64,000 nt of DNA from Sphingomonas metalli (GTDB lineage: Bacteria > Pseudomonadota > Alphaproteobacteria > Sphingomonadales > Sphingomonadaceae), in contig NZ_BMIH01000001.1 of NCBI RefSeq assembly GCF_014641735.1, positions 1-64,000 of the forward strand, written 5' to 3'. A model generated the notes under the pieces. It saw only the letters and a program-made list of their open reading frames with translations, had not been told where the DNA came from and did no database searches. Numbering within the stretch: position 1 is the first letter of the stretch; each line of letters begins with the position of its first letter. The position numbers and the translations under genes were made by a program. Shown in pieces: positions 55,680-64,000 of this stretch.

Positions 55680-58600
55680 TGGGCAAGGCTATCAGCAAGG
55701 TTGTCGGCGTCATCGTTTCGCCGCTCAGTCTGATCGACAAGGATCTTGGACGCGCCGTCACCGCTATCGCCCTGACGACTGCGGGCATCGTTACAGGCAA
55801 CTTCGCGCTCATCTCCGCTGGTGTATCCATGGGCGCGTCGCTGCTCGCGCCGAAGCCGAAGAGTCCGTCCACCAGCGCCGCCTCCCTCGACCGTCTGCAA
55901 GCCTCCATCAACCTGCGCACCCCGCGCACGATGGTGTTCGGCAGCACGGCCATGGCGACCGACATCCGCGATCAGGAGTGGAGCAACGGGCAGGATTATC
56001 TCCACCGCTTCCCCGTGGTCGCCAGCCATCGTGTCCGGGGCATCCGCGAAATCTGGTTCGACGACAAGCTGGCCTGGTCGGCATCGGGCGGCGTCACCTC
56101 GACCTACGCCGGCTATCTGACGATCACGCCGGTTCTCGAGGGCAGCGCAGCCAACGCCATCAACATCGGCCCGCGCATGGGCTCGTCTCGCCGGTACACT
56201 GGCTGCGCCTACGTCTACATCCGCTACAAGTTGAACGGGAACAGCAAAAAGACGGACAGCCCGTTCGCAGGCGGTTCGATCCCCAGCCGCATGACGATCA
56301 TCGGCGATGGCATCCCGGTCGCGGATCCTCGCGTCAACGGCTTCGTGCCTTCCGATCAGTCAACTTGGTCGACCGATGCCAGTGCCTGCCGCAATCCAGC
56401 GCTGGTTGCCCTCACCTACCTGCTCGGCTGGCGGATCAATGCCAAGCTGGCGGTCGGCAAGGGCATCCCGCCTGAGCGCATCGACCTTGCGAGCTTCGCG
56501 ACGGCAGCGAACATTTGCGACGAGCCTGTCACGCGCCCCAGCGGAACCACGGAGCCACGTTACCGTTGTGACGGCGTGGTCAGCGAAGGCGACGACACCG
56601 GCCTTGTGCTCGACAACCTCAAAGCGACAATGAACGCCGTGCTGGACGACGTCGATGGCAAGATCCGCCTGTCCGTTCTCTACAACGACCTCGCCACCCC
56701 GATCGGCGAGCTGACCGCGGCAGACGTGCTCGGCGAGTTTACGTGGGATCAGACCCCGCCGCTGAGCGACACGTTCAACATCGTCCGCGGCGGGTACACC
56801 GATCCGTCCACGACCTCGCTCTACCAGATGGTAGACTACCCCGAGGTGTCGATCGCCAGCGCGGACGGGATCGACCGCATCGAGACGGTCAACCTGCCGA
56901 TGGTGCAGTCGGCAGGACAGGCCCAGCGCTTGGCCAAGCTGCGGCTCGCCCGCCAGCAATATGGCGGCACGTTCCAGGCCGTCTTTCAGGCGACGGCATG
57001 GAAGTTCCAGAAGGGCGACGCGATCCGCTTCTCCTTCTATCCGCTCGGTTGGGACAAGAAGCTATTCCGCATCGCCGACATGACCATACAGGTCGACGGC
57101 ACCGTGCCGATGATGCTGCGCGAGGAAAGCCCGGCGATCTACGCGGCATACTCGGACGAGACGTCCGCCATCGCCGGCACTGCGCCGACCACCTACGATC
57201 CGTCGCTTTGGCCGGTCATTCAAGGGCTCGTTGACGTCGAGGCGCAGATTGCGCGCGCCGTCTCGGACGGTTGGCTCGACCCGTCCGAGAAGCGTCAAGC
57301 CAAGATCGATTACGACCAGCGGACGGCACAGCGAGATGCGTTGCAGGCGCGTTACGTGGCGCTCGGGTCGCCAGCTAGCGTGACCGATGCCCGCAATGCG
57401 GCGTTTGCGCGCATGCAGGACCTGTACAACTACCTGCAATCGCTAAGTCCGTCGTGGCTCGACTACAGCACGCAGACGCAGGTACCGGACCCGACCGCCT
57501 ATCAGGCTGCTTGGAAGGCCGCGTCCGAGGCTCTGGAGGCCTTCAGCGCCGCCATTACCGGCCTTGAGGGGCCGCCGGGCAAGGACGGGGCGAGCGCGTT
57601 CACGCTAATCGCGTCTGGGCCGGTCGAAGTGCAAGGCGGCGCGCTCGTCAAGACTAGCGGCGAACTTGGCGGTGGCTACTCGCAGCAGGGATATCGCGGC
57701 GGTGCGTTGTGCTCGTTCCGGCCAGGGCAAAGCGGCGGTGCGAACGTCTTTGCCGGCCTCAATGCGGACCCGATCGGGGACGATTATGCCGCGATCGACT
57801 ATTGTTGGTTTCTGACGGAAGGCGGCGCGGCGCAAATCTACGAAAGCGGCAATTTCATCGCCCAGCAATTTCAAGGTTACGATCCCAGCTATGTTTTTCA
57901 GGTCGCGTACGACAACGGCAAGGTTCGCTGGCTCTGTAACGGCAACGTATATCGCGAGGTTGCAGTCGCGGCCGACAGACTGTTTTATTTCGACAGCACG
58001 CTTGGCGGCGGGGCGGGCACCTCGCTTCTCGACATCGCCTTCGTGGCGTCGGGCGCTGCTGGTGAGAATGGCGAGCCCGGAGACGACGGTTTCGGCGTGG
58101 TCGCCGCCCCCGCCGCCTTCGTCATCCCGGCCACCTCCCTCGGTGCGACGAAGGCCACGTGGCAGGGCGGCTCGTGCAAGATCACGCTCAACAAGGGCGG
58201 CCAGCCGGTTGCAGCCGATAGCTACAGCTATGCCAACGTCCAGAACGTCGCGTCGATTGCCATCAGCGGCCATACGATCACGTTCCAGGACATTACCAGC
58301 GACAAGGGCTCCTTCATCGCTCGCGCGACGCTGGGCGGGGTCAACTACGATCAGGAGGTGACGATCGTGAAGACGCGCGACGGCTCGGCCGCGTTCGTCA
58401 GCTCGACCACCTTCAGCGGCAACGTGTCGGCGACTGGACAAGCGAATACCACCGTCCCGAAGAACAAGACCGTCACCCTGACCTCCTCGGCGACCTACGA
58501 CGCCGCGGGCAGCGGAACGGGCAATCGCAGCGGCCGTGGCCGCCTGACGCTCTCGTGGCGCAACCTCACCGACAACGGTGCATGGAACATCCTCGGGACG

Positions 58601-58804
58601 GTCGATGGCTCTCTAGCCCAGATCATCAACCGTGGATCGTCCGCTGAACCCGACTACGAGTACATCCCCGGATCCGTGTCGGCCGGCTTCTCCTTCACCT
58701 CGCCGACCGAAGACAAGCAGCTCGAATATCGAGCCGAGTTCGTGACGATCCAGGGGCAAACCGGCAACATTCAAGGCGCGCTTCGCCTCGAGGTGACGGC
58801 ATGA
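55679..58804 (+). CDS. Tail tip/host-specificity protein (gpJ-like)
   Basis: This gene encodes 1041 residues from MGKAISKVVGVIVSP. An N-terminal hydrophobic segment (AVTAIALTTAGIVTGNFALI) precedes hub domains (LRTPRTMVFGSTAMATDIRD; LLGWRINAKLAVGKGIPPER; DTFNIVRGGYTDPSTTSLYQ). A helical stalk, a collagen-like GPPGKDGAS and a second GENGEPGDDG separate adhesion modules with Ig-like ends. It binds the receptor and is the main host-range determinant. Confidence 0.85.
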   Translation: MGKAISKVVGVIVSPLSLIDKDLGRAVTAIALTTAGIVTGNFALISAGVSMGASLLAPKPKSPSTSAASLDRLQASINLRTPRTMVFGSTAMATDIRDQEWSNGQDYLHRFPVVASHRVRGIREIWFDDKLAWSASGGVTSTYAGYLTITPVLEGSAANAINIGPRMGSSRRYTGCAYVYIRYKLNGNSKKTDSPFAGGSIPSRMTIIGDGIPVADPRVNGFVPSDQSTWSTDASACRNPALVALTYLLGWRINAKLAVGKGIPPERIDLASFATAANICDEPVTRPSGTTEPRYRCDGVVSEGDDTGLVLDNLKATMNAVLDDVDGKIRLSVLYNDLATPIGELTAADVLGEFTWDQTPPLSDTFNIVRGGYTDPSTTSLYQMVDYPEVSIASADGIDRIETVNLPMVQSAGQAQRLAKLRLARQQYGGTFQAVFQATAWKFQKGDAIRFSFYPLGWDKKLFRIADMTIQVDGTVPMMLREESPAIYAAYSDETSAIAGTAPTTYDPSLWPVIQGLVDVEAQIARAVSDGWLDPSEKRQAKIDYDQRTAQRDALQARYVALGSPASVTDARNAAFARMQDLYNYLQSLSPSWLDYSTQTQVPDPTAYQAAWKAASEALEAFSAAITGLEGPPGKDGASAFTLIASGPVEVQGGALVKTSGELGGGYSQQGYRGGALCSFRPGQSGGANVFAGLNADPIGDDYAAIDYCWFLTEGGAAQIYESGNFIAQQFQGYDPSYVFQVAYDNGKVRWLCNGNVYREVAVAADRLFYFDSTLGGGAGTSLLDIAFVASGAAGENGEPGDDGFGVVAAPAAFVIPATSLGATKATWQGGSCKITLNKGGQPVAADSYSYANVQNVASIAISGHTITFQDITSDKGSFIARATLGGVNYDQEVTIVKTRDGSAAFVSSTTFSGNVSATGQANTTVPKNKTVTLTSSATYDAAGSGTGNRSGRGRLTLSWRNLTDNGAWNILGTVDGSLAQIINRGSSAEPDYEYIPGSVSAGFSFTSPTEDKQLEYRAEFVTIQGQTGNIQGALRLEVTA

Positions 58805-59352
58805 TCGTCCGCTCGGAGGTCGTCATCTACGAAGTCGCAAATCCGGCGAACTATGATCTCGCGCCAGCGGCTCTGATCCCGGACGATCCGGCCTATGGCT
58901 CGGCTGCCTTGCCCGACGACTTCGACGAGGCGCTGTACGAGTGGAGCCCTGACGCACTCGCCATGGTGCCTAACATCGCCGGCATTCGGGCGCGGCGCTG
59001 GGCTGTCGTGCGGGCTGCTCGCGACGCAGCACAGGACGGTGGATGCCCGACCCCGCTGGGCCGCGTCGACACCGATGCCGAAAGCCGCGGGAAGATCAGC
59101 GGGTCGGTGCAGATGGCGATGATTGCAATGCAGGCCGGTGAGCCGTTCGAACTCGCCTGGACGATGCAGGACAACAGCACGGTCATCCACGATGGTCCGG
59201 GGATGGTGGCCATGGGCGTGGCGGTAGGTCGCCATGTTGCTGCCTGCCATGCCGAAGGACTGGTGCGTCGGGCCGCGATTGATGCGGCCGATACGCCGGC
59301 TGACATCGAGGCGGTGCCAGCAGAGGGAGGGTGGCCCGGTGCGGCTGGCTGA
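58801..59352 (+). CDS. DUF4376 domain protein, tail-associated
   Basis: This gene encodes 183 residues. The C-terminal half is the DUF4376 pattern: WAVVRAARDAAQDGGCPTPL, GRVDTDAESRGKISGSVQMA, and FELAWTMQDNSTVIHDGPGM. Such proteins follow tail fibre genes and are thought to act as fibre assembly factors or tips. It overlaps the tail-tip gene by four bases. Confidence 0.8.
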   Translation: MIVRSEVVIYEVANPANYDLAPAALIPDDPAYGSAALPDDFDEALYEWSPDALAMVPNIAGIRARRWAVVRAARDAAQDGGCPTPLGRVDTDAESRGKISGSVQMAMIAMQAGEPFELAWTMQDNSTVIHDGPGMVAMGVAVGRHVAACHAEGLVRRAAIDAADTPADIEAVPAEGGWPGAAG

Positions 59353-59620
59353 GGTGGCTCGGCAGATGCTCGTGTCCGTCGACCAGTTCGCGCAGGTCGT
59401 TGTCGTCGGGGTAGCCTATCTGTTGCACCTGACCGATGCCTGCCCTTCTGCCGACGAGACGATCAGCAGCTATGTCGGCCGCGGCGAAATGCGAGGCTCG
59501 CGCTGGGCGCTGATCATCGCTCCCATCATCGACCGCCTGTTCATGCTGCTCGGCGAAGAGCCCGGTCACTGCCGACGCAATGTCGAGACGGCCTTTCTCG
59601 GCAAGGCTCCGACACCCTGA
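59339..59620 (+). CDS. Small phage protein
   Basis: This gene encodes 93 residues from GTG 59339. Contains EVARQMLVSVDQFAQVVVVG and RGSRWALIIAPIIDRLFMLLGE, a moderately hydrophobic helical protein. It lies between the tail fibre and the lysis module, so it could be an accessory membrane protein. Its stop is the TGA of junction-motif copy 6. Confidence 0.6.
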   Translation: MRLAEVARQMLVSVDQFAQVVVVGVAYLLHLTDACPSADETISSYVGRGEMRGSRWALIIAPIIDRLFMLLGEEPGHCRRNVETAFLGKAPTP

Positions 59621-59629
59621 CGGCGGTAA
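59618..59629 (+). other. Late-region junction motif, copy 6
   Basis: TGACGGCGGTAA preceded by C and followed by TCT. It separates tail genes from the lysis module; the membrane protein gene begins 31 bases later. Confidence 0.8.
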
Positions 59630-59660
59630 TCTAGACGGAGGCTTGGCCCGACAGCGGGAT

Positions 59661-60092
59661 ATGCTGATCGTCCGGCTCCAGAAGCATTTCCGCGAGCGCC
59701 AAATGGAGTGGGCGCTGGCGGCTATGGCTACCGGCTGGGGAGCGATCCTCATGTCCAGCCCTTCTACCTTCGCGCGCCCTTTCTACGCGCCTCTGCGGCG
59801 CATGTTTTCGGCCGAGGTTTGGGGCTGGGCCATCTTCGCGGCTGGCCTTCTTGGGCTGGTGACCCTTTTCATCAACGGAGCATGGCGGCGGACCCCGTTC
59901 CTCCGCCAGGTCAGCAGCGGCGCGAGAATGACGGCTTGGGCCGGCCTGCTATTCGGGTGCCTATCAGTCGAGTGGCAGACGCCCGCCGCGGTGATCTACG
60001 CAGGGCTGCTCTTCATGGACGGCATGGCGATGAGCAACGCCACAGCGGACGGACAGCGTGCCAAGTCCGGGACCGCTGGCGATGGACATTGA
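59661..60092 (+). CDS. Membrane protein at the start of the lysis module
   Basis: This gene encodes 143 residues with four likely transmembrane helices (MEWALAAMATGWGAILMSS; WGWAIFAAGLLGLVTLFING; MTAWAGLLFGCLSV; AAVIYAGLLFMDGMAMS). ATG 59661 follows GCGGGAT; a TTG at 59643 is an alternative. The place before endolysin and holin suggests a lysis or antiholin role, but it is larger than usual. Confidence 0.65.
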   Translation: MLIVRLQKHFRERQMEWALAAMATGWGAILMSSPSTFARPFYAPLRRMFSAEVWGWAIFAAGLLGLVTLFINGAWRRTPFLRQVSSGARMTAWAGLLFGCLSVEWQTPAAVIYAGLLFMDGMAMSNATADGQRAKSGTAGDGH

Positions 60093-60375
60093 GCCGTGGC
60101 TGGGCACGGCGGCCATCGTCGGCACCGTGATCGGGACGGCCATCGCGGGCATCGCAGGTGGCCGAAAGATCGCCAAGCGCGAGCCAGAAACGGAGGCGCA
60201 GGTTCTCGCCGCGTCGATCATCCCTCATTCCGAAATGAAGGGGCTCACTGAGGCAATGCGCGCGCTTCTGCCGCCCCTGGTCAAGGTCGCTGATCTTCTC
60301 GAAGAGGATGCGCAGCGTCGGCATGACGAGGCTGTCGTTCGTCAGGCGCTCAAAGATCGGGGGATCGTACAGTGA
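60082..60375 (+). CDS. Small membrane-anchored phage protein
   Basis: This gene encodes 97 residues with one N-terminal transmembrane helix ([20 protein letters not shown]). The cytosolic or periplasmic helical part follows ([20 protein letters not shown]). It overlaps its neighbours on both sides within the lysis module. It might be an antiholin or pinholin-like factor. Confidence 0.6.
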   Translation: MDIEPWLGTAAIVGTVIGTAIAGIAGGRKIAKREPETEAQVLAASIIPHSEMKGLTEAMRALLPPLVKVADLLEEDAQRRHDEAVVRQALKDRGIVQ

Positions 60376-60971
60376 ACCCCGGTGCCTTCTTTGCGGCCGT
60401 CCGCGCCCGTCTCGGTTCGCTCAACCAAGGCCAGGTCAACGGCATCAACACGCTTCTCGCCGCGGTGGAAGGCGCACCATTGGCGCATGCCGCGTACATG
60501 CTGGCCACGGCCTGGCACGAAACGGCTAAGACGATGCAGCCGATCCGCGAGCGCGGCAGCAAGGCGTACTTCACCCTCATGTACGACGTCGCCGGCGAGC
60601 GGCCGCAGACGTGCATCGCCTATGGCAATACCTGCGCGGGCGATGGGCCCAAATACTACGGCCGAGGCTACGTCCAGCTCACGTGGAAGGCCAACTATGC
60701 GAAGGCCGGCAACAAGCTGGGCGTCGATCTGGTCGGCAACCCCGATCTCGCCATGAACGCCGACCTCGCGGCTCGGATTATGCGCCGCGGCATGGATGAG
60801 GGCTGGTTCAGCGGGAAGAAGCTATCCGACTACCTGCCCACGTCCGGCACCGCGACGCGCGACCAGTACATCGCCGCTCGCCGCATCATCAACGGCACTG
60901 ACCGGGCCGATCTGGTCGAAGATTACGCGCAGGCATTCGAACGGGCCCTGCGGGATGGAGGCTGGAAATGA
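60372..60971 (+). CDS. Endolysin, GH19 chitinase/lysozyme-like
   Basis: The 199-residue glycoside hydrolase family 19 protein carries the general acid Glu in [17 protein letters not shown] and the substrate loop [20 protein letters not shown], both intact. Phage GH19 enzymes cut peptidoglycan glycan strands. There is no signal peptide, so export depends on the holin. Overlaps the holin gene by four bases. Confidence 0.92.
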   Translation: MNPGAFFAAVRARLGSLNQGQVNGINTLLAAVEGAPLAHAAYMLATAWHETAKTMQPIRERGSKAYFTLMYDVAGERPQTCIAYGNTCAGDGPKYYGRGYVQLTWKANYAKAGNKLGVDLVGNPDLAMNADLAARIMRRGMDEGWFSGKKLSDYLPTSGTATRDQYIAARRIINGTDRADLVEDYAQAFERALRDGGWK

Positions 60972-61234
60972 CCGACCCGAACACCACGCCAATCGTCGTC
61001 AACACCGATCAGACCGCCGCGCAGGTTGGAGTGATGCTCCGCTACGCCACCACGGCGATCGGCGGCTACCTCGTCGCGAAGGGCTGGATCACCGGCGACT
61101 TCCTTGAGCTCGTGCTGACGCTCGTCACCGTGTTCGGCCCGATGGCCTATGCGGCGTGGCGCTCACACCAGCAGAAGAAGGCGCTGGTCACGATCGCTGC
61201 GGCCGCACCGGACGATGTGGCGGTCCTGAAGTGA
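60968..61234 (+). CDS. Holin
   Basis: This 88-residue protein has two transmembrane helices ([39 protein letters not shown]) and a charged C-terminal helix, matching the Pam3-gp28-type holin family found beside phage endolysins in alphaproteobacteria. It would form the lesion that releases the GH19 endolysin. Confidence 0.8.
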   Translation: MTDPNTTPIVVNTDQTAAQVGVMLRYATTAIGGYLVAKGWITGDFLELVLTLVTVFGPMAYAAWRSHQQKKALVTIAAAAPDDVAVLK

Positions 61235-61620
61235 TCTGGGCGGCCTCTCTGCTCGCCCGCATCCCCGAGCGCTGGCGCAATGCCGCTCTGGTCGCCGTGG
61301 CCGTGCTAGCGATGGCCGCTCTCGGCCTGTTTGCCGCTTTCATGATCGACCGGGTTGGCGCCCGCAGAGCAGAGCAGGCGATCAACTACGACCGCACCGC
61401 CACCAGCCTCGACGCAGCCGAGCGGACGATCGCGGCCGACCGGGCCGCCACCACCAACCAGACCGCGGCCGACGCCGCCTTCAGCAACAGCCAGGAAGGG
61501 CTCCGCAATGAGGTTCGCACCAAGGGAACTGACGCGCCTGTCGGTCCTGCCGTTGCTGGCGTTCTCGACCGGCTGCGCGACGAACAAGCCCGTGCTGCGC
61601 GTCGTGACACCGCCCGCTGA
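61231..61620 (+). CDS. Inner-membrane spanin (Rz-like)
   Basis: This gene encodes 129 residues from GTG 61231. One N-terminal transmembrane helix (NAALVAVAVLAMAALGLFAA) is followed by a periplasmic Ala-rich coiled coil (EQAINYDRTATSLDAAERTI). The outer-membrane partner gene lies partly inside it in another frame, the lambda-type embedded arrangement. Confidence 0.85.
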   Translation: MIWAASLLARIPERWRNAALVAVAVLAMAALGLFAAFMIDRVGARRAEQAINYDRTATSLDAAERTIAADRAATTNQTAADAAFSNSQEGLRNEVRTKGTDAPVGPAVAGVLDRLRDEQARAARRDTAR

Positions 61621-61771
61621 CCGCCTCGTCTGCGCGGCCGAACCCGCAGTGCCCGCGACCCTGACCGACGCCGCTGTGGCTGCGTGGATCGTAGACCTGC
61701 GCGGCGCTGGGCAGGACTGCCGCAGCAAGCTCGGCTGGGTCCGGGACTGGACCGCTGAGGTGGCGAAGTGA
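61508..61771 (+). CDS. Outer-membrane spanin lipoprotein (Rz1-like), overlapping Rz
   Basis: The 87-residue lipoprotein (LPLLAFSTGCATNKPVLRVV; lipobox FSTGC with acylated Cys 23) is followed by a Pro-containing short periplasmic part. Its ATG lies 113 bases inside the Rz gene, in the +1 frame. With Rz it should fuse inner and outer membranes at the end of lysis. Confidence 0.82.
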   Translation: MRFAPRELTRLSVLPLLAFSTGCATNKPVLRVVTPPADRLVCAAEPAVPATLTDAAVAAWIVDLRGAGQDCRSKLGWVRDWTAEVAK

Positions 61772-62796
61772 TCGGTCTTCGCCGCTTCGGTCGCCTGAAG
61801 CTGGGGCTGCGGCTGGGGGGCGTCCCCGTCGTTGGGCCCACCCTCGACAACACCCGCGGCGACACCACCGCCTACCAGGCGCAGGACATCCAGGGCTTCT
61901 CGGCTCGGCATGCGGCTATCCGAACGACGTTGGCCAGCCTCGGCGTGACAGTGTCCAGCAATCTCGCTCGTCTCCCACAAGCGGTCTTTGACGAGTTGGA
62001 TGCTGCGCTGACGACGCTGGAGAACCCTGTCCCCACTCCGCAGCCGAGCATCAGCTTCGACAGCGGCACGGCGAATGTCGCCGAGGGGCAGACGGTCGCT
62101 AGCACTCTGACCGTCACGCGGAACGGCGCTACCGGGCCGCTCACCGTCAATCTGGCGACCAGTGGCACCGCAACCAGCGGAACCGACTATACGGCGCTGT
62201 CGGCGACGCTGACGATCCCGGACGGGCAGAACAGCGTCTCGTTCGACGTCGTGACGAGCGACGACAGCGCGGTCGAAGGCGACGAGACGATCGTCGTCAC
62301 CGCGACGCTCGCAGGCTACTCAGGTTACGCGGGTGTGTCTGCGTCGAAGACGATCACGATCACCGACGCAACAGATAGGCAACCATCTGCGCATTGGGGA
62401 CCGTTCAACCTGTCGGCGGGTCAAACGGAAACCTATCCGACCACTTCGACCAGTCAGACGACCGTGTTCGCCACGGCCTCGGCACAGATCGATTGCGACA
62501 TCTACATTCCTTATGACGGCGCCGGAAACTACAACCGCGCGTACTTCACCAACACGAATATCCGGGTCGAGGCGTATCGCAACGGCGGTTTTATTACCGC
62601 CCTTAACCAGGCGTGGGATTACGGGCCACCGGCTCAGGGTACGGTCGTGCAGATCTCCGGCAGGCCGGACGGTGGCCGCATCATCGTCGGCAGTCTCGAC
62701 TTCAACATACCGTTCGGCGGGTTCCCCGGCGCGCCAACGCAAGTTCTCGTCGCGGCCAACAACGCCATCACCGCACTCACCATCGACGCAGACTGA
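61768..62796 (+). CDS. Virion-associated protein with Calx-beta domain
   Basis: This gene encodes 342 residues. Residues about 92-200 are a Calx-beta repeat (ISFDSGTANVAEGQTVASTL; GTDYTALSATLTIPDGQNSV; DDSAVEGDETIVVTATLAG), a calcium-binding beta sandwich. The C-terminal part is another beta domain (AHWGPFNLSAGQTETYPTTS). The N-terminal 60 residues (FGRLKLGLRLGGVPVVGPTL) resemble small phage fibre anchors. Located after lysis, it is probably an additional fibre or receptor-binding protein, or a lysogenic adhesin. Confidence 0.7.
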   Translation: MIGLRRFGRLKLGLRLGGVPVVGPTLDNTRGDTTAYQAQDIQGFSARHAAIRTTLASLGVTVSSNLARLPQAVFDELDAALTTLENPVPTPQPSISFDSGTANVAEGQTVASTLTVTRNGATGPLTVNLATSGTATSGTDYTALSATLTIPDGQNSVSFDVVTSDDSAVEGDETIVVTATLAGYSGYAGVSASKTITITDATDRQPSAHWGPFNLSAGQTETYPTTSTSQTTVFATASAQIDCDIYIPYDGAGNYNRAYFTNTNIRVEAYRNGGFITALNQAWDYGPPAQGTVVQISGRPDGGRIIVGSLDFNIPFGGFPGAPTQVLVAANNAITALTIDAD

Positions 62797-62807
62797 GGGG
62801 CAGCACC

Positions 62808-64000
62808 ATGACCTATGATCCGACTGCCTTTTGCGCGGAAATCTTTTCGGGCTTTGAAGCGCGAGCGGCGGCTGAGGCGGGTGGCACGAGCTTCCCCCGC
62901 AATGACCAGGTCGCGCCGACCACCATCAGTGGTAGCCCGCGAAACACAGGTTTCAAGAATACCGGGGCGGACTCTCACGCAATCTACAGCACGTGGCCCA
63001 CCTCGGACTATAGCACTGAAATTAGTGTAGGATCGAATGCGGACGGCAGCTACCGGTGGTTCGTGTACATTAGCGGCAACGGAACCGTACAATTTTTTCG
63101 CAAAACTCCAACTTCGCAAGATGATGCAGGCGCTAACTTCAACTTCAATGCTATTCGCGCTGCGGGCAAGGAACTCAGGATCGGCTATCAAAAAAAGACC
63201 GCCACTACCGCAAACATCCTGTTCTACTTTGACGGTAACGCAGCATATACACTGCCTGTAGATCACATTGGCGGGCAGTATGTGGCTCAGCGCGTTGACG
63301 CTGCGCAAGGGCCCGCTTCAATCACCTACGGCTCTATCAATCCTAGACTTCAGGTCACCGAACTCGCCTTTGTGGCATCCAATGATCGCCGACCAAGGGG
63401 CAGGCTTGCCTATGCCACCATCACCACCGACCCAGCAGCACCGACCGGTTGGACCTGTGCGCTCAAGCGCCGCAACGGAGCCATCATCAAGTCGGCACAG
63501 CCCGTCATAGCTACGCTCATTTCGCCCGGCCTCGTCTCTTTTGAGGGTACGCAGTCGGTGCCGGACAGCGAACGTGGGCAGGATATCGTCTTCGAGTTTA
63601 CCCAAACCAATCTGCCTGACGCTACCAGTTCTGGCATCCTGACTATGCCGGCTGAGACGGCCAGCTTTGCCGTGAATCCTAATCCGGCAGTCTATTACTA
63701 CTTCAACACTCCCACAGCGAACAAAAATTCGGGATCGTGGCGAAACGCTATCAATGGAGGAAGCCCGGATCTTTCACAGCAAGGCAAGTTGGACCGGGTA
63801 GGCTCGCCTACTGCCGAGGCATACGCAAATGGCGCGCGGCCTGCGATGTTCATCCATCCGCCCCGCATTCCCAATCAGCGTATGCGTCTGATGGTGGACA
63901 ACGCAGATCTGACCGGGGTGCAGTGGGCTGCTTCGAACGGCGCGCTCACAAACATGTCCGCGATCGGGTCCAGCGGCTCAACCAAGTGGATCGACTTCAA
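62808..64000 (+). CDS. Large phage fibre/spike-like protein, N-terminal part (runs off the window)
   Basis: From ATG 62808 (GAGGGGCAGC upstream) the frame stays open to the window end: at least 397 codons. It begins MTYDPTAFCAEIFSGFEARA and continues with beta-rich stretches (STEISVGSNADGSYRWFVYI; NILFYFDGNAAYTLPVDHIG). No catalytic motif is visible in the part available. Codon use is less GC-biased than its neighbours, suggesting separate acquisition. It follows the Calx-beta gene and may be a spike with an enzyme domain further on. Confidence 0.65.
   Translation, partial: MTYDPTAFCAEIFSGFEARAAAEAGGTSFPRNDQVAPTTISGSPRNTGFKNTGADSHAIYSTWPTSDYSTEISVGSNADGSYRWFVYISGNGTVQFFRKTPTSQDDAGANFNFNAIRAAGKELRIGYQKKTATTANILFYFDGNAAYTLPVDHIGGQYVAQRVDAAQGPASITYGSINPRLQVTELAFVASNDRRPRGRLAYATITTDPAAPTGWTCALKRRNGAIIKSAQPVIATLISPGLVSFEGTQSVPDSERGQDIVFEFTQTNLPDATSSGILTMPAETASFAVNPNPAVYYYFNTPTANKNSGSWRNAINGGSPDLSQQGKLDRVGSPTAEAYANGARPAMFIHPPRIPNQRMRLMVDNADLTGVQWAASNGALTNMSAIGSSGSTKWIDF

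Larger units (their letters stand above)
23811..64000. mobile_element. Siphovirus-type prophage (left end and about 40 kb; right end outside)
   Basis: A continuous set of phage genes starts at the tRNA-Cys break: integrase, recombination, immunity, replication, terminase, portal, capsid, tail tube, tape measure, tail tip, lysis and fibre genes, in the usual order. The long tape measure (858 residues) and a tail tube without sheath genes point to a long non-contractile tail. No IS or broken structural gene is visible, so it may be inducible. attR lies beyond 64000. Confidence 0.95.

Overview
The window looks like a GC-rich alphaproteobacterial chromosome, most likely a sphingomonad (inference). 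The main clues are a PopZ/DUF2497 protein, a LOV histidine kinase fused to a receiver domain, tandem Flp pilins, a cysteine-free HemB metal site and dense sets of ATGA/GTGA gene overlaps. No rRNA and no CRISPR array were seen.

Layout. (1) Positions 1 to about 6.6 kb are a decayed genomic island. It holds a three-gene module on the minus strand resembling DptF-DptG-DptH (SspFGH-type) restriction ATPases. The last gene is cut at the window edge by what looks like an IS terminus. The island also holds the 3' half of a tRNA-Ala(GGC), an AlpA regulator and, at its border, an intact tRNA-Arg(ACG). (2) 6.8 to 23.7 kb is ordinary core chromosome: a lipoprotein, a spermidine-synthase-like membrane protein, hemB, a lipid kinase, a MATE exporter, valS, an S9 peptidase, the LOV kinase, popZ, a TolC-type channel, a PCMT-like protein and two Flp pilins. 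valS is unusual: a 107-bp palindromic repeat sits in the middle of the gene, in frame but carrying one TAA, so the synthetase is split into two ORFs. (3) From about 23.81 kb to beyond the window end lies a siphovirus-type prophage inserted into the anticodon arm of a tRNA-Cys gene.

Prophage organisation. The leftward early arm carries integrase, an excisionase-like protein, a PP-loop/PAPS-reductase-Dam fusion, RecT, a YqaJ-type exonuclease and many small genes. The immunity region has a S24 repressor, a Cro-like protein and four 17-bp operators of the form TCTGCG-N5-CGCAGA. The rightward arm carries HNH and VRR-NUC nucleases and a RecA-type replication ATPase followed by GGTGTGGCA iterons. 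The structural region runs terminase, portal, head, neck, tail tube, chaperones with a -1 frameshift, tape measure, tail tip, GH19 endolysin, holin, Rz/Rz1 and distal fibre genes.

Most notable points. The portal gene carries a C-terminal 2H-phosphoesterase domain of the Acb1 type and is followed, with a 4-bp overlap, by an Acb2 homologue, giving two different anti-CBASS functions in one transcription unit. A 13-14 base asymmetric motif (CTGACGGCGGTAAY) recurs six times, only on the plus strand and only at gene junctions of the late region. The valS split and the disrupted tRNA-Cys both concern essential translation functions and deserve checking.
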